Assembly: GCA_019113395.1 (NCBI GenBank)
Contig: DXHL01000013.1
Coordinates: forward strand, 1 to 62,743
From: Candidatus Rikenella faecigallinarum
GTDB lineage: Bacteria > Bacteroidota > Bacteroidia > Bacteroidales > Rikenellaceae
Reading direction: 5' to 3'
DNA: 62,743 nt
In this document: piece by piece, positions 26,989 to 35,769 of the stretch
How positions within the stretch are numbered: position 1 is the first letter of the stretch
Layout: each line of letters opens with the position of its first letter
The notes under the pieces: model-generated
Database searches by the model: none
What the model was told of the DNA's origin: nothing
The model's input: the letters and a program-made list of their open reading frames with translations, nothing else
Made by a program: the position numbers and the translations under genes

Positions 26989-28101
26989 ATGTCTGAATTA
27001 GATGCACTCTACCGGCGGGCGTTGGCAGGCGAAGCCCTGTCGTTTCACGACGGGCTTCGCCTGTGGCACGATGCGCCGCTCGCCGAGTTGATGGCCGTGG
27101 CCGACGCCCGACGACGACAACTCCACCCGGACAATACCGTCACCTGGCAAATCGACCGAAACGTCAATATCACCAACGTCTGCATCAGCGGCTGCAAATT
27201 CTGCAGTTTCCACTGCCGGCTGGCCGACCATGACCGCGCCTACATCACCTCCATGGAGGAATATCGCAGCAAAATCCGCGAGATGCTGGCTCTGGGCGGC
27301 GAGCAGCTGCTCCTGCAGGGGGGTCTGCACCCGAAACTCGACCTCACGTGGTACGAGGAGCTTTTTGCGCAACTCAAGAGCGAATTTCCGAACGTCAAGC
27401 TGCATGCCCTGGGGCCGCCCGAGATAGCGCACATTGCGCGCATCTCGGGCTTCACGGCCGATGCCGACGGCTATCGTGCCGTGCTCGAACGGCTGATGCG
27501 TGCCGGGCTCGACTCGCTGCCCGGCGCCGGCGCCGAAATCCTGGACAACGACATCCGTCGCCGCATCTCGCCCGGCAAATGCTCGGCAGACACCTGGCTC
27601 GAAGTGATGCGCGTGGCACACCGACTGGGACTCTACACCTCGGCCACGATGATGTACGGCCACGTCGAAGCACCCGAACACCGTATCCTCCACCTGCTCA
27701 AGCTGCGCGACCTGCAGTCGCTCCGCCCCGAGGGAACACCCGGTTTTATGGCCTTCATTGCCTGGCCCTACCAGGGACGCGGAACCCGTCTCGAACAGGA
27801 AGAGGGACTCTCGGGTGGCTCCGACACGGCTGAGTTCCTGCGGATGATAGCCCTCAGCCGACTGATGCTCCACAACATTCCGAACATCCAGGCCTCGTGG
27901 CTCACCACCGGGCTCGCTGCCGGACAGATGGCCCTGCACGGCGGAGCCAACGACATGGGCTCCATCATGATTGAAGAAAACGTGGTCAGTGCGACCGATT
28001 TTTCGGGTCGCACGACCATCGACGCCGCCCGAATGCAGGAGGCTATTCGGGCGGCCGGCTTCCGCCCCGCCCTGCGCAACCAACGCTACGAACGGCTCTA
28101 A
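26989..28101 (+). CDS. mqnC: Cyclic dehypoxanthinyl futalosine synthase-type radical SAM enzyme
   Basis: About 370 residues from the start MSELDALYRRAL; an upstream in-frame ATG at 26926 adds 21 residues of non-family sequence. The radical SAM cluster motif CISGCKFCSF (C-x3-C-x2-C) is at about 64-73, preceded by WQIDRNVNITNV. GGLHPKLDLTWYEELFAQLK and the C-terminal half GGANDMGSIMIEENVVS fit the MqnC/MqnE/CofH group; length and motifs favour MqnC. This enzyme belongs to the futalosine route to menaquinone. No other mqn gene is in the window. Confidence 0.88.
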   Translation: MSELDALYRRALAGEALSFHDGLRLWHDAPLAELMAVADARRRQLHPDNTVTWQIDRNVNITNVCISGCKFCSFHCRLADHDRAYITSMEEYRSKIREMLALGGEQLLLQGGLHPKLDLTWYEELFAQLKSEFPNVKLHALGPPEIAHIARISGFTADADGYRAVLERLMRAGLDSLPGAGAEILDNDIRRRISPGKCSADTWLEVMRVAHRLGLYTSATMMYGHVEAPEHRILHLLKLRDLQSLRPEGTPGFMAFIAWPYQGRGTRLEQEEGLSGGSDTAEFLRMIALSRLMLHNIPNIQASWLTTGLAAGQMALHGGANDMGSIMIEENVVSATDFSGRTTIDAARMQEAIRAAGFRPALRNQRYERL

Positions 28102-28171
28102 GACGGTTGGGCGGGAACACCTCCCCCCGTGAGCCCCCTGCCCAATCCCGACACCAGACCCAACCACATCC

Positions 28172-29986
28172 ATGGACAGACAAAAAATACTACAACTCAG
28201 CCTGCTGCTCGTTGTGCTGATTATCATCGGACGGCTTTTCTGGCTGCAGGTCATCGACAGCGACTACAAAGACTCCGCCCGCAACAACGCCCTGCGGTAT
28301 ATGGTCCAATACCCTCCCCGCGGCGAGGTCTACGACCGCAACGGCGAATTTCTGGTGCAAAGCACCGAGTCCTACGACCTGATGGTTGTACCGCGCGATG
28401 TGAAACCTTTCGACACCGTGTTTCTGGCCAATACGCTGGGCGTAACCGTCGATGAGGTGCGCAAGGCGCTCGACAAGGCCAAACGCTACTCCCGCCGCCG
28501 ACCGTCGATGATATTCAAACAGCTGCCCAAAGAGGTGAAACTCAAGCTCGACGAGCGTCACCTGGTGGGATTCTACACCCAGTACCGCACCTCGCGCACC
28601 TATCCGCGCAAAATTGCGGGTAACCTGCTGGGCTACATCAACGAAGTGGACGAAGCCACTATCCGCCGCGACCCCTACTACCGCATGGGGGACTACATCG
28701 GCAAAAGCGGCATCGAAAAATCCTATGAAGAGTACCTGCGGGGTGAAAAAGGGGTCAAGGTCGAACTGGTCGATGTGCACGGGATGCCGCAGGGGGCGTA
28801 TGCCGAAGGGCGTTACGACACCCTGCCCGTACCCGGGAAAGCCATCACCTGCACCATCGACGCAAGGCTCCAACAGCTGGCCGAAGAGTTGATGGCCGGC
28901 AAAGTGGGGTCGGTAGTGGCCATCGAACCCGCTACGGGCGAAATCCTGGTCATGGCCAGCTCCCCCACCTACGACCCTGACAAACTGGTCGGACGAGGCC
29001 TCGGGAACAACTACATGGAGCTGCTCCACAACGGCCGCCACCCGCTCTTCAACCGTGCCGTGATGTCGCGCTACCCGCCCGGCTCGACCTTCAAGGTCGT
29101 GAACGGACTTATCGGTCTGCAGGAGGGCGTCTCCCACCCCGAAGACCTCCACCCCTGTGTCGGTGGCTACCCCATCGGACGAGGCGTCAAATGTCACAAC
29201 CACCCCTCGCCCCTCAACCTGGTACAGGCCACCGCCAACTCCTGCAACGCCTATTTCTGTTACGTCCTGCGCGACATCATGGACAACAAGGCCTACGGAG
29301 GTATCACCAAAGGAGGGTTCGACAAATGGCGGGAGTATGTCCTCAGTTTCGGTTTCGGCCGCAAACTCGAATCGGACTTCTGGGACGAGCTCCCCGGCTA
29401 TGTCCCCACCTCCGAGTTCTATGACCGTCGCTACCGCGGCAGCTGGAACTCGCTGACAGTCATCTCGCTCGCCATCGGACAGGGCGAGCTCGGCGTGACC
29501 CCCCTCCAGGTGGCCAACCTCGGCGCAACCATTGCCAACCGGGGATACTACTACATCCCCCACGTGGTCAAAAAAATCGCCGGTCAGGACTCCATCGATG
29601 CCCGTTTCTACCGCAAAAACTACACCATGGTCGACCCCAAATACTTTGACCCCATCGTGGAAGGGATGTACGAAGCGGTGAATGTGGCGGGTACCGCCAC
29701 CCGTTTTGCCGTTCCGGGCCTCGACATCTGCGGCAAAACAGGAACCGCACAAAACCCCTCCGGAGCCGACCACTCCACCTTCCTCTGCTTCGCACCGAAA
29801 GACAACCCCAAAATCGTTGTCTCGGCATACGTCGAACACGGCCGCTGGGGGGCCTCGGTGGCGGCACCCATCGCCAGCCTGCTGGTCGAACAGTACCTGA
29901 CCGATACCATCAAACGCCCCGAAATGCTGCGCCAAGTCAAGGAAATGACCATAGCCTACCCGATGTATGACAAACGGAACAAGTAA
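28172..29986 (+). CDS. mrdA: Penicillin-binding protein 2 (elongasome transpeptidase)
   Basis: 604 residues. One N-terminal membrane helix (about 7-25) is followed by the dimerisation domain and the transpeptidase. The motifs are SxxK in YPPGSTFKVVNGLIG (about 300-314), SxN in ATANSCNAYF (about 351-360) and KTG in DICGKTGTAQNP (about 518-529). It crosslinks new wall during elongation, partnering RodA, whose gene overlaps its end by 20 nt. Confidence 0.96.
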   Translation: MDRQKILQLSLLLVVLIIIGRLFWLQVIDSDYKDSARNNALRYMVQYPPRGEVYDRNGEFLVQSTESYDLMVVPRDVKPFDTVFLANTLGVTVDEVRKALDKAKRYSRRRPSMIFKQLPKEVKLKLDERHLVGFYTQYRTSRTYPRKIAGNLLGYINEVDEATIRRDPYYRMGDYIGKSGIEKSYEEYLRGEKGVKVELVDVHGMPQGAYAEGRYDTLPVPGKAITCTIDARLQQLAEELMAGKVGSVVAIEPATGEILVMASSPTYDPDKLVGRGLGNNYMELLHNGRHPLFNRAVMSRYPPGSTFKVVNGLIGLQEGVSHPEDLHPCVGGYPIGRGVKCHNHPSPLNLVQATANSCNAYFCYVLRDIMDNKAYGGITKGGFDKWREYVLSFGFGRKLESDFWDELPGYVPTSEFYDRRYRGSWNSLTVISLAIGQGELGVTPLQVANLGATIANRGYYYIPHVVKKIAGQDSIDARFYRKNYTMVDPKYFDPIVEGMYEAVNVAGTATRFAVPGLDICGKTGTAQNPSGADHSTFLCFAPKDNPKIVVSAYVEHGRWGASVAAPIASLLVEQYLTDTIKRPEMLRQVKEMTIAYPMYDKRNK

Positions 29987-31442
29987 CCTCACCGCCGGAG
30001 AACACCGTACCGGCGGACGACTCTTCGCCTCGGACATCGACTGGTGGACCGTCGGCATCTACCTGCTGATGGTCCTCTTCGGCTGGCTCAACATCTATGC
30101 CGCCGTATACAACGAAGAACAGGCCAACGTCTTCGACCTCACCCAACGATACGGCATGCAAATGCTATGGATTGGCGTCAGTTTCCTGCTGGCCGTCTCC
30201 ATCCTCCTGATTGACGGCAAATACTGGCACATGCTGGCCTATCCCTTCTACTTCGCCATGCTCGCCGTCATGGTCTTTGTGCTCCTCTTCGGCAGGGAAA
30301 TCAACGGGGCACGAGCCTGGCTCGTTATCGGACCCGTGCAAATCCAACCCGCCGAATTCATGAAATTCGTCACGGCACTCGCTCTGGCCCGATACATGAG
30401 TGCTTACACCTTCAACCTGCACTCCGGTAAAGCACTCTACTACATCGGACTTATCATCGGAATCCCCGCCCTGCTCATCCTCGCGCAAAACGACACCGGC
30501 TCGGCCATGGTCTTTGCCGCCTTCTTCCTCATGCTCTACCGCGAAGGATTCGGTGCGACGCTCTACATCGTCGTCCTCATGATGGCCCTGCTCTTCATCC
30601 TCTCGTTCCTGCTCGAACCCCTCCCCATTCTGCTTATCGTGCTGGTGCTCTGCCTCGCCGCGGAAGCCCTGCAAAACCAAAACTGGAAAGACACGCTCCG
30701 CTACCTGGCTCTGGTGTTCCTGCTGGCCGTGGTGGTCTTCAGCCTCCTCTTCCTGTTCGGCGTGCGGCTCGACTTCTACCATACCCTCCTTATCGGACTG
30801 CTCCTCTCCCTCCCCTGGCTCGTCCGCTACGGCATCAGACACCACCTCCCCAACCTGTGGTTCTACGTCCTCTTCTTTGCCGGAGCCATCGCCTTTACCG
30901 GAGTCGTCGATTACGCCTTCAACCACATCCTCCAGTCCCACCAGCAGGAACGTATCCTCGACCTGCTCGGCATCGCCAAAGACCCCCAACGATGGAGCTA
31001 CAACGTGATTCAGTCCAAAATCGCCATCGGCTCCGGCGGATTCTTCGGTAAAGGATTCCTGAACGGCACCCAGACCCGACTGAGCTTCGTCCCCGAACAA
31101 AGCACCGACTTCATCTTCTGTACCGTGGGCGAAGAGTGGGGCTTCCTGGGCTCCCTGTTCGTGGTCGCCCTCTTCTTCTTCCTCATACTCCGCCTCATGC
31201 GGATGGGCGAACGGCAAAAAGAACCCTTCGGACGCATCTACTGCTACTCGGTGGCTGCCATCTTCTTCATGCACTTCGCCATCAACATCGCCATGACCAT
31301 CGGTCTCTTCCCGGTGGTCGGCATACCGCTGCCCTTTTTCAGCTACGGCGGGTCATCGCTGCTGGCCTTCACCCTGCTGCTCTTCGTCGCCATCCGCCTC
31401 GACGCCTCGCAGTACGACGACAACGCACGAAAACTCCTCTAA
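29967..31442 (+). CDS. rodA: Peptidoglycan glycosyltransferase RodA
   Basis: 491 residues, about ten helices. It contains GREINGARAWLVIGPVQIQP (about 110-129), the SEDS catalytic loop, and KGFLNGTQTRLSFVPEQSTD (about 364-383) and GIPLPFFSYGGSSLLAF near the C-terminus. It is longer than the E. coli protein because of an extra hydrophobic stretch (about 200-300), as seen in Bacteroidetes RodA. It overlaps mrdA by 20 nt. The mreBCD part of the complex is encoded 11 kb away in the opposite orientation. Confidence 0.95.
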   Translation: MTNGTSNLTAGEHRTGGRLFASDIDWWTVGIYLLMVLFGWLNIYAAVYNEEQANVFDLTQRYGMQMLWIGVSFLLAVSILLIDGKYWHMLAYPFYFAMLAVMVFVLLFGREINGARAWLVIGPVQIQPAEFMKFVTALALARYMSAYTFNLHSGKALYYIGLIIGIPALLILAQNDTGSAMVFAAFFLMLYREGFGATLYIVVLMMALLFILSFLLEPLPILLIVLVLCLAAEALQNQNWKDTLRYLALVFLLAVVVFSLLFLFGVRLDFYHTLLIGLLLSLPWLVRYGIRHHLPNLWFYVLFFAGAIAFTGVVDYAFNHILQSHQQERILDLLGIAKDPQRWSYNVIQSKIAIGSGGFFGKGFLNGTQTRLSFVPEQSTDFIFCTVGEEWGFLGSLFVVALFFFLILRLMRMGERQKEPFGRIYCYSVAAIFFMHFAINIAMTIGLFPVVGIPLPFFSYGGSSLLAFTLLLFVAIRLDASQYDDNARKLL

Positions 31443-31518
31443 CCCACAAACAACACCAAACCCGCATGTTAGCCCGGCAAAATGGAGCTGCGGACGATGA
31501 AAATCGCGAAAAAAAACG

Positions 31519-31526
31519 TACATTTG
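31519..31526 (+). promoter_or_regulatory. -7 promoter box for ppdK
   Basis: TACATTTG fits TAnnTTTG; it is 83 nt upstream of the ppdK ATG. Confidence 0.5.
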
Positions 31527-31609
31527 CGGCTGTGGCGCCTGCCGTCATTCGACCCCGGCGCCAAACACCTTGATATTCAATAAAACACAATTCATAAACT
31601 CACACTACA

Positions 31610-34339
31610 ATGTCCAACGTAAAACGCGTTTACTCCTTCGGTAACAAAAAAGCCGAAGGCAACGGCAAGATGAAAGAACTGCTCGGCGGTAAAGGGGCTA
31701 ACCTGGCCGAAATGAACCTTATCGGTATCCCCGTACCGGCAGGCTTCACCATCACCACCGAAGTTTGTACCGAATTCTATACCCACGGCAAAGAAGCCGT
31801 TATCAACATGGTTAAACCCGAAGTGGAAAAAGCCATGAAAGAGGTCGAAGCTCAAATGGGCATGGAATTCGGCTCGACCACCAACCCGCTGCTGATGTCG
31901 GTGCGCTCGGGTGCACGCGTCTCGATGCCCGGGATGATGGACACCATCCTCAACCTCGGGATGAACGACCAGGCCGTGGAAGCCGTCGCAAAACGCAGCG
32001 GCAACCCCCGCTTCGCATGGGACTCCTACCGCCGTTTCGTTCAAATGTACGGTGACGTGGTGCTCGGCATGAAACCCCAATCCAAAGAAGACCACGACCC
32101 CTTCGAAGAAATCATCGACGAAATGAAAGCCGCCAAAGGCATCGTCAATGACACTGAATTTACGGCCGAAGACCTCAAGGAAATGGTCGCCAAATTCAAG
32201 GCTGCTGTAAACAAACAAACCGGCAAAGACTTCCCCAACGACCCGTGGGAACAACTCTGGGGTGCCGTATGCGCCGTCTTCGAAAGCTGGATGAACGAAC
32301 GCGCCATCCTCTACCGTCAAATGCACAAATACCCCGCCGAATGGGGTACGGCCGTGAACGTACAGGCCATGGTGTTCGGGAACATGGGCGACAACTCCGC
32401 TACCGGCGTTGCCTTCACCCGTGACGCCGCTACCGGCGAAAACATCTTCAACGGCGAATACCTCGTCAATGCACAGGGTGAAGACGTGGTGGCCGGTATC
32501 CGCACCCCGCAGCAAATCACCGTCGAAGGGTCGCGCCGCTGGGCCAAACTCCAGGGCATCAGCGAAGAAGAACGCAAAGCCAAATTCCCCTCGCTCGAAG
32601 AGGTGATGCCGGCCGTCTATAAAGAACTCGACGAAATCCAAAACCACCTCGAAACCTACTTCAAGGATATGCAGGACATCGAGTTTACCATTCAGGACGG
32701 TAAACTGTGGATGCTCCAAACCCGCTCGGGTAAACGTACCGGCGAAGCCATGGTACGTATGGCCATGGAGATGCTCGCCGAAGGACTTATCGACGAAAAA
32801 ACCGCCGTGCTGCGCGTTGAACCCGCCAAACTCGACGAACTCCTCCACCCGGTATTCGACAAAGATGCCGTCAAATCGGCCAAAGTGCTGACCAAAGGGC
32901 TGCCCGCATCACCGGGTGCAGCTACCGGTCAAATCGTCTTCTTCGCCGATGACGCCGAAGCGTGGAAAGAAAAAGGCAAGGAAACCATCCTCGTCCGTAT
33001 CGAAACCTCGCCCGAAGACCTCAAAGGGATGAACGCTGCCAACGGTATCCTCACTGCACGCGGCGGGATGACCTCGCACGCAGCCGTTGTGGCCCGCGGG
33101 ATGGGTAAATGCTGCGTATCGGGTGCCGGTGCTATCCAGGTGGACTACAAAGCCCGCACCATGACCATCGGAAACAGCGTCTTCAAAGAAGGCGACTGGA
33201 TTTCGCTCAACGGCTCGACCGGTGAAGTTTATGAAGGCAAAGTGGCTACTCAGGCTGCCGACCTCTCGGGTGACTTCGGCAAACTGATGACCCTGGCTGA
33301 CAAATACGCTCACCTGAAGGTACGCGCCAACGCCGATACCTCGCGTGACGCTAAACAAGCCTTTATGTTCGGCGCTCAGGGGATTGGTCTCTGCCGTACC
33401 GAACACATGTTCTTCGAAGGCGACCGCATCAAAGCCGTGCGTGAAATGATTCTCGCCGACGACGAACAGGGCCGTCGCAAAGCGCTTGCCAAACTGCTGC
33501 CCATTCAGCGTGGTGACTTCGAAGGCCTCTTCGAAGTGATGGAAGGCAACCCCGTGACTGTCCGCCTGCTCGACCCGCCGCTCCACGAATTCGTACCCCA
33601 CTTCGAAAAAGAACAGCGCGAACTCGCTGCCGAAATGGGTGTTAGCTACGAAAAGATTAAAGAAAAAGTCGAATCGCTCGCCGAAGTGAACCCCATGCTG
33701 GGTCACCGCGGGTGCCGTCTGGGGAACACCTATCCCGAAATCACCGAAATGCAGGCTCGTGCCATCATCGAAGCTGCCATGAACGTGAAGAAAAAAGGGA
33801 TTCCGGTACACGTCGAAATCATGGTACCGCTCGTGGGGAACCACAAAGAACTCAAATACCAGAAAAAAATCATCGACGCTACGGCTAACGAAGTGTTCGC
33901 GGAACGCAACGACAAAATCGACTACCTCATCGGTACGATGATTGAAGTTCCGCGTGCCGCTGTAACGGCGAATGAAATTGCCGAAGTGGCTCAATTCTTC
34001 TCGTTCGGTACCAACGACCTGACGCAGATGACCCTCGGTTTCTCGCGCGACGACATCGGTAAATTCCTCCCCGAATACCTCAAGAAAGGTATCCTCAAAC
34101 AAGACCCGTTCCAGGTACTGGATGTCAAAGGGGTAGGTCAGCTGATTCGTGAAGCCGTCTTCAAAGGTCGCGGCGTTCGCGAAGGCCTCAAATGCGGTAT
34201 CTGCGGGGAACACGGTGGTGAACCCAGCTCGGTGGAATTCTGCCACTATGCAGGGCTTAACTATGTATCGTGCTCGCCGTTCCGTGTGCCGATTGCCCGT
34301 CTGGCTGCCGCTCACGCTGCCCTGAAACAGGAAAAATAG
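31610..34339 (+). CDS. ppdK: Pyruvate, phosphate dikinase
   Basis: 909 residues, the full three-domain enzyme. The N-terminal nucleotide-binding domain has LLGGKGANLAEMNLIGIPVP (about 24-43). The swivelling His domain has the phospho-His in LTARGGMTSHAAVVARGMGK (His near 490). The PEP/pyruvate barrel has GIGLCRTEHMFFE (about 593-605) and FGTNDLTQMTLGFSRDD (about 801-817). It interconverts pyruvate/ATP/Pi and PEP/AMP/PPi, usual for anaerobic gut Bacteroidetes. The codon choice is more uniform than in neighbours, which would fit high expression. Confidence 0.97.
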   Translation: MSNVKRVYSFGNKKAEGNGKMKELLGGKGANLAEMNLIGIPVPAGFTITTEVCTEFYTHGKEAVINMVKPEVEKAMKEVEAQMGMEFGSTTNPLLMSVRSGARVSMPGMMDTILNLGMNDQAVEAVAKRSGNPRFAWDSYRRFVQMYGDVVLGMKPQSKEDHDPFEEIIDEMKAAKGIVNDTEFTAEDLKEMVAKFKAAVNKQTGKDFPNDPWEQLWGAVCAVFESWMNERAILYRQMHKYPAEWGTAVNVQAMVFGNMGDNSATGVAFTRDAATGENIFNGEYLVNAQGEDVVAGIRTPQQITVEGSRRWAKLQGISEEERKAKFPSLEEVMPAVYKELDEIQNHLETYFKDMQDIEFTIQDGKLWMLQTRSGKRTGEAMVRMAMEMLAEGLIDEKTAVLRVEPAKLDELLHPVFDKDAVKSAKVLTKGLPASPGAATGQIVFFADDAEAWKEKGKETILVRIETSPEDLKGMNAANGILTARGGMTSHAAVVARGMGKCCVSGAGAIQVDYKARTMTIGNSVFKEGDWISLNGSTGEVYEGKVATQAADLSGDFGKLMTLADKYAHLKVRANADTSRDAKQAFMFGAQGIGLCRTEHMFFEGDRIKAVREMILADDEQGRRKALAKLLPIQRGDFEGLFEVMEGNPVTVRLLDPPLHEFVPHFEKEQRELAAEMGVSYEKIKEKVESLAEVNPMLGHRGCRLGNTYPEITEMQARAIIEAAMNVKKKGIPVHVEIMVPLVGNHKELKYQKKIIDATANEVFAERNDKIDYLIGTMIEVPRAAVTANEIAEVAQFFSFGTNDLTQMTLGFSRDDIGKFLPEYLKKGILKQDPFQVLDVKGVGQLIREAVFKGRGVREGLKCGICGEHGGEPSSVEFCHYAGLNYVSCSPFRVPIARLAAAHAALKQEK

Positions 34340-34385
34340 GCTCTGTAACTGATAGGTATCAGGTCTCCTGATACATCACGCCCTG

Positions 34386-34424
34386 CGGGGGAGGTTCCCA
34401 TTTGGAACCTCCCCCGCTTATTTT
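34386..34424 (+). terminator. Terminator of ppdK
   Basis: A perfect stem with arms GCGGGGGAGGTTCC and GGAACCTCCCCCGC is followed by TTATTTT on the plus strand. Confidence 0.85.
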
Positions 34425-34467
34425 CAGGGCCCTGATTCCGAACTCCACACTCTACCCGCCAAAAGAG

Positions 34468-34517
34468 CCAGTGCCCCGGGCGTTCGTGATGAACGCCTGG
34501 GGCACTGGCTCTTTCCT
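34468..34517. terminator. Second terminator-like hairpin between ppdK and the GHL10 gene
   Basis: Arms AGCCAGTGCCCCGGGCGTTC and GAACGCCTGGGGCACTGGCT (one mismatch) have a 5-nt loop and are followed by CTTTCCTT. It lies just behind the stop of the minus-strand gene as well, so it may serve both directions. Confidence 0.75.
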
Positions 34518-34551
34518 TAAACTACGGACTCTCCTATCCGCTATAACCAGA

Positions 34552-35622
34552 CTATTCCCCTTCGAACGGATGCGCCTCGATAAACCGCCGCACCTCCTCC
34601 CGCATCGGCTCCGTCATCGCATCGAACGTAAAAAAGGCTATCCCACGCGCCCCGGCCTCCACAGCCGCCTCCATGGCCTCGGTCAGCGTCGGTTTGCCGT
34701 CACGCCCCCCACTGTAAAAATCCGGCACATGCAACCCGCAGCATATCATCGTCTCAGGCTTAGCCGCCACACACTCCCGCACACAATCGGCAATCCACGT
34801 CGTATCGCCGTTATAGAACCCCTGATAAATCATCGGAAAAGCCACGTCCAGTTTCCACTTGCCCCAATCCTGCCGCACCATACGACGCGCCATGGAAGGG
34901 GTCGGGAACGGCGAAGCGCTGATGGCCATGCCGTGCCGATGGGCAATCTCGCCCACCATATCGGCCACCTCGGTCACCTGGTCCAGACGGAACTGCAACC
35001 ACACCGAGTCCTGAGACGGGTCCTCGGCCTTCGACGGGTCATAACCGTACTTCGCCTCAAAAGCCTTCAGCATCTCGGGATGGTAACCATAATCCCACTC
35101 GGCATACTCCTTGTCCTGCACAATGCCATACTGTGCCCAAAGCGTCGTCGGCAGAATCTGGTCCACATACCGACAATAATCCATGCTAATCCCATCCAAT
35201 CCTTCGACGGCCGCCGTGCGTTCGATACCCTCGGCAATCGCCTTGCGTACACCCGGAATTATCGGCGAAAGGAACTTATAGTAGGCCACATAGGCCTGTT
35301 TGTCGCGCAACGACTCTCCGTTTCGGTTGTAGTCGAGCCACTCGGGATGCAGGTAAGCAATCCCTCCGTTATTCAGCACCCACACCCACGCATAAACCGT
35401 CACTCCATGTCGTTTAGCCACGGGGATAACCTTTTCGAATCCCTCGGGACCGCTCTGCAGGATAATTCCTCGAATACCGGTCTGCGTCAGACGGGTAAAG
35501 TAATCCTCCCAGTCGGTACGGGGCGAAAAATGGCACCAGGTCCAATAATGGGGCTGAGCAGAGGCCGGGCTGAGCGTCAGCCACAGCACCAGCAGCAGAA
35601 TAATTCTGCGAAGGCTTTTCAT
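34552..35622 (-). CDS. Secreted GHL10-type putative glycoside hydrolase
   Basis: 356 residues with a signal peptide (1-22, LLLVLWLTLSPASAQ). It is a TIM-barrel protein like the GHL10 (DUF187/DUF4015-related) family: GIRGIILQSGPEGFEKVIPV (about 49-68), VTVYAWVWVLNNGG, LDGISMDYCRYVDQILP (about 143-159), HGMAISASPFPTPSM and WKLDVAFPMIYQGFYNGDTT. The conserved acidic residues after LDGISMDY are where the family's active site is expected. The substrate is unknown. It has its own promoter box at 35652-35659. Confidence 0.75.
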   Translation of the reverse strand: MKSLRRIILLLVLWLTLSPASAQPHYWTWCHFSPRTDWEDYFTRLTQTGIRGIILQSGPEGFEKVIPVAKRHGVTVYAWVWVLNNGGIAYLHPEWLDYNRNGESLRDKQAYVAYYKFLSPIIPGVRKAIAEGIERTAAVEGLDGISMDYCRYVDQILPTTLWAQYGIVQDKEYAEWDYGYHPEMLKAFEAKYGYDPSKAEDPSQDSVWLQFRLDQVTEVADMVGEIAHRHGMAISASPFPTPSMARRMVRQDWGKWKLDVAFPMIYQGFYNGDTTWIADCVRECVAAKPETMICCGLHVPDFYSGGRDGKPTLTEAMEAAVEAGARGIAFFTFDAMTEPMREEVRRFIEAHPFEGE

Positions 35623-35651
35623 GGTTGGTTGAAGAGTTTGGTTAGGTTGAA

Positions 35652-35659
35652 CAAAGGTA
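35652..35659 (-). promoter_or_regulatory. -7 promoter box for the GHL10 gene
   Basis: TACCTTTG on the minus strand, 29 nt upstream of the start; it fits TAnnTTTG. Confidence 0.6.
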
Positions 35660-35668
35660 ATGAAAAAC

Positions 35669-35706
35669 GGTGCAAACGGGGCGAAAAATTCGCCCCGTTT
35701 GCACCC
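35669..35706 (-). terminator. Terminator of mutS
   Basis: Arms GGTGCAAACGGGGCGAA and the exact complement have a 3-nt loop, followed on the minus strand by GTTTTTC. It lies 63 nt behind the mutS stop and directly before the GHL10 promoter. Confidence 0.85.
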
Positions 35707-35769
35707 TCTATTGCATCTCGCCGACAGACAGGGAACACAACACCCGAAGGGCCTCCCTCCCCCTGCCGA

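Noticed and set aside
28190..30058. 622-codon minus-strand frame opposite mrdA
   Set aside because: Antisense shadow of an unambiguous penicillin-binding protein gene.
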